Below are positions 62,842-64,000 of a DNA stretch of 64,000 nucleotides, one piece after another. The notes below the pieces were generated by a model. The model did no database searches. It saw nothing but the letters and a program-made list of their open reading frames with translations, and was not told the origin of the DNA. The translations under genes and the position numbers were made by a program. The stretch comes from Herbaspirillum rubrisubalbicans (GTDB taxonomy: Bacteria; Pseudomonadota; Gammaproteobacteria; Burkholderiales; Burkholderiaceae_D), in the NCBI RefSeq assembly GCF_003719195.1, contig NZ_CP024996.1, positions 3,038,001 through 3,102,000 on the forward strand, read 5' to 3'. How positions within the stretch are numbered: position 1 is the stretch's first letter; each line of letters starts with the position of its first letter.

Positions 62842-63607
62842 GATGGACCCCTAATGTGTGAAAGCACCTGAGATGGAAAGCACCCTTGGCTCGACGTATC
62901 ACATCGATCTTCCCCTTGGCCGTGGCTTGATCCGGTGGGCCAGGGTGAAGACCCGCCCTTGTTGTGGTGTTGGATTGGACAGTCTTTTGTGCGCCGATGA
63001 TTAACGTTATACGGATCAGGAGCAGTCGCCACTATCGGACAGCCACGTGAGATGGCGTAGGATGAATCCTACTGTTGCAGCGCGGCGAAAACCGCGCGGG
63101 CAATGGCTTTGCGCGCCCCGCCCCAACATGGAAAATACGGATGAGGTGCTCATACTGCGCTGCCAGATGAGCTTGTCGAGACGCGGCTGGATATAAGATG
63201 AAAAATATGGAAGATGGCATTACCATATGAAAATAAGAATACCTGGTCCACCATCGCCAGATCCTCCGATCACCACCCGAAGACCGATCTTCCGGCTCAC
63301 CTGGAGGTGAGTACACACGGGTAGCGCATCCATTGCCGCGCAGCAAAGCAAGCCGATCCTGAAATGCGTAAATGATTGTCCGGCCTCAACACTACTGCGC
63401 TTCCTACAGAAAATTAAGTCAGCCAATACCTGTTGCAGCGCAACCAAAAGGGCTAATATTCCACTATCTGGCTTGCCATAATGTTCATATCTTTAATGCG
63501 CAGACTGTCGCCGCCTTCTTGGCTGGCGTGCGCCGAACATAGGCCGCCCTGCCCGTGCGCCACATGGCGGCGGGCCAGCACGAGATTTTCATCCCTTGGA
63601 GATCATC
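62842..63607. other. 766-bp spacer upstream of glgA with several dyads
   Basis: No credible gene is seen. GTAGGAT-GA-ATCCTAC (63057-63072) is a perfect 16-bp palindrome; ATATGG (63205-63210) and CCATAT (63223-63228) are inverted with 12-bp spacing; TTCCTACAG lies at 63411-63419. The promoter of the glg-tre operon should be here, probably within 300 bp of 62841. Confidence 0.5.
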
Positions 63608-63808
63608 ATGTCGCAACTCAACCCTGGCATTCCCAGCAGCACCCAAGCAAGTGCTCCCGTGAAGGTCATCAGCGCGCCGCCCGAAGACCTGCAACACGTC
63701 AACGACGATGCCGCTGCCGCCCGTCACCTGACCGCCATCCGCATCCGCGGACAACTGGCCGAACTGGACAGTGAGCCGCCTCAGGACGGATCGGTGCATC
63801 AGGCGTAA
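63608..63808 (+). CDS. Small hypothetical protein (66 residues)
   Basis: Begins MSQLNPGIPSSTQASAPVKV and contains DDAAAARHLTAIRIRGQLAE. TTGGAGATCATC precedes the ATG. Soluble and acidic; no known domain. A two-stem terminator follows. Confidence 0.65.
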   Translation: MSQLNPGIPSSTQASAPVKVISAPPEDLQHVNDDAAAARHLTAIRIRGQLAELDSEPPQDGSVHQA

Positions 63809-63836
63809 AGCTTCACTTACAGCACGACAAAACCGA

Positions 63837-63886
63837 GGCCGGAACCAGGATGGGCTGCTGCCCAGAAAGGTTCCGGTCTTTTTCTT
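63837..63886 (+). terminator. Two-stem intrinsic terminator
   Basis: GGCCGGAACC (63837-63846) pairs with GGTTCCGGTC (63869-63878, one G-U pair) and encloses GGGC-tgct-GCCC (63852-63863); T5 follows. Strong in the plus direction. Confidence 0.88.
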
Positions 63887-63897
63887 TCATATAGCCC

Positions 63898-64000
63898 TTA
63901 ACGCAAGCCCAGCCGCCTGGCCAGTCGGCTCAGGTTGGCCCGGTCCAGTCCCAGTTCACGGGCGGCGGCGGCCAGGTTGCCGGCATTGCGTTCCAGGCTC
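63898..64000 (-). CDS. Sigma-54 activator, C-terminal Fis-type HTH (NorR-like; runs off window)
   Basis: The last 33 codons read SLERNAGNLAAAARELGLDR then ANLSRLARRLGLR and stop. This is the DNA-binding end of an enhancer-binding protein; the ANLSRLARRLGL ending is most like NorR, the nitric-oxide responsive activator. Only the HTH is visible, so other members of the class remain possible. Confidence 0.7.
   Translation of the reverse strand, partial: SLERNAGNLAAAARELGLDRANLSRLARRLGLR

Noticed and set aside
63032..63447. Two minus-strand frames of 75-104 codons upstream of glgA
   Set aside because: No initiation signals or homology; they cross the palindromes.

Overview
The window is high-GC chromosomal DNA from a betaproteobacterium. 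Gene content and protein sequences point to the Oxalobacteraceae, most likely Herbaspirillum or a close relative; this is inferred from family-level resemblance, not from a database search. No rRNA, tRNA, CRISPR array, insertion sequence or origin was seen.

Region 1 (1-10.5 kb) is carboxylate and amino-acid catabolism. On the minus strand an IclR regulator heads a polar-amino-acid ABC transporter, hutD, hutF and a partial hutG, so imported histidine or an imidazole derivative would pass through formimino-glutamate and formyl-glutamate to glutamate. Divergently, a GntR regulator precedes acnD-prpF, the 2-methylcitrate dehydratase and isomerase pair of propionate metabolism.

Region 2 (10.5-22.3 kb) is a minus-strand pentose or pentitol locus: aldehyde dehydrogenase, xylulokinase-type kinase, HAD phosphatase, RpiR regulator, rpiA, a ribose-type ABC importer and a D-lactate dehydrogenase, with a divergent SDR polyol dehydrogenase. 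Three copies of a TAGYnnnACTA element (read in the direction of the gene) lie 22-33 bp before the start codons of three genes and look like the operators of this regulon.

Region 3 (22.3-26.6 kb) holds an outer-membrane protein, an HDOD protein, an orphan periplasmic binding protein and the remnant of an alpha/beta hydrolase.

Region 4 (26.6-33.8 kb) is a type VI secretion cargo locus: vgrG; a peptidoglycan-degrading effector (M23-like, SH3-like, EF-hand, GH19-like) broken by a one-base length change in a T6 run; a periplasmic putative immunity protein; the wreck of a second peptidase-type effector with two stops; a truncated duplicate of the immunity gene; and a periplasmic protein with an RsiV-like layout. 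This is the most interesting part of the window.

Region 5 (33.8-49.1 kb) is rich in genome-protection and stress genes: a two-part outer-membrane protein, the UvrC-like nuclease cho, ligD-ku (non-homologous end joining), poxB, small hydrophilic proteins, DUF4142, a SemiSWEET, a CBS protein, a candidate C-rich small RNA, a YoaK-type membrane protein, a Fic enzyme flanked by 30-bp imperfect direct repeats, and a KGG-repeat stress protein.

Region 6 (49.3-62.9 kb) is a compact operon glgA-glgB-glgX-treZ-malQ-treY that makes glycogen and converts it to trehalose. The window ends with a small protein and the C-terminus of a NorR-like sigma-54 activator. Regions 5 and 6 together read as a stationary-phase, desiccation and osmotic-stress neighbourhood.
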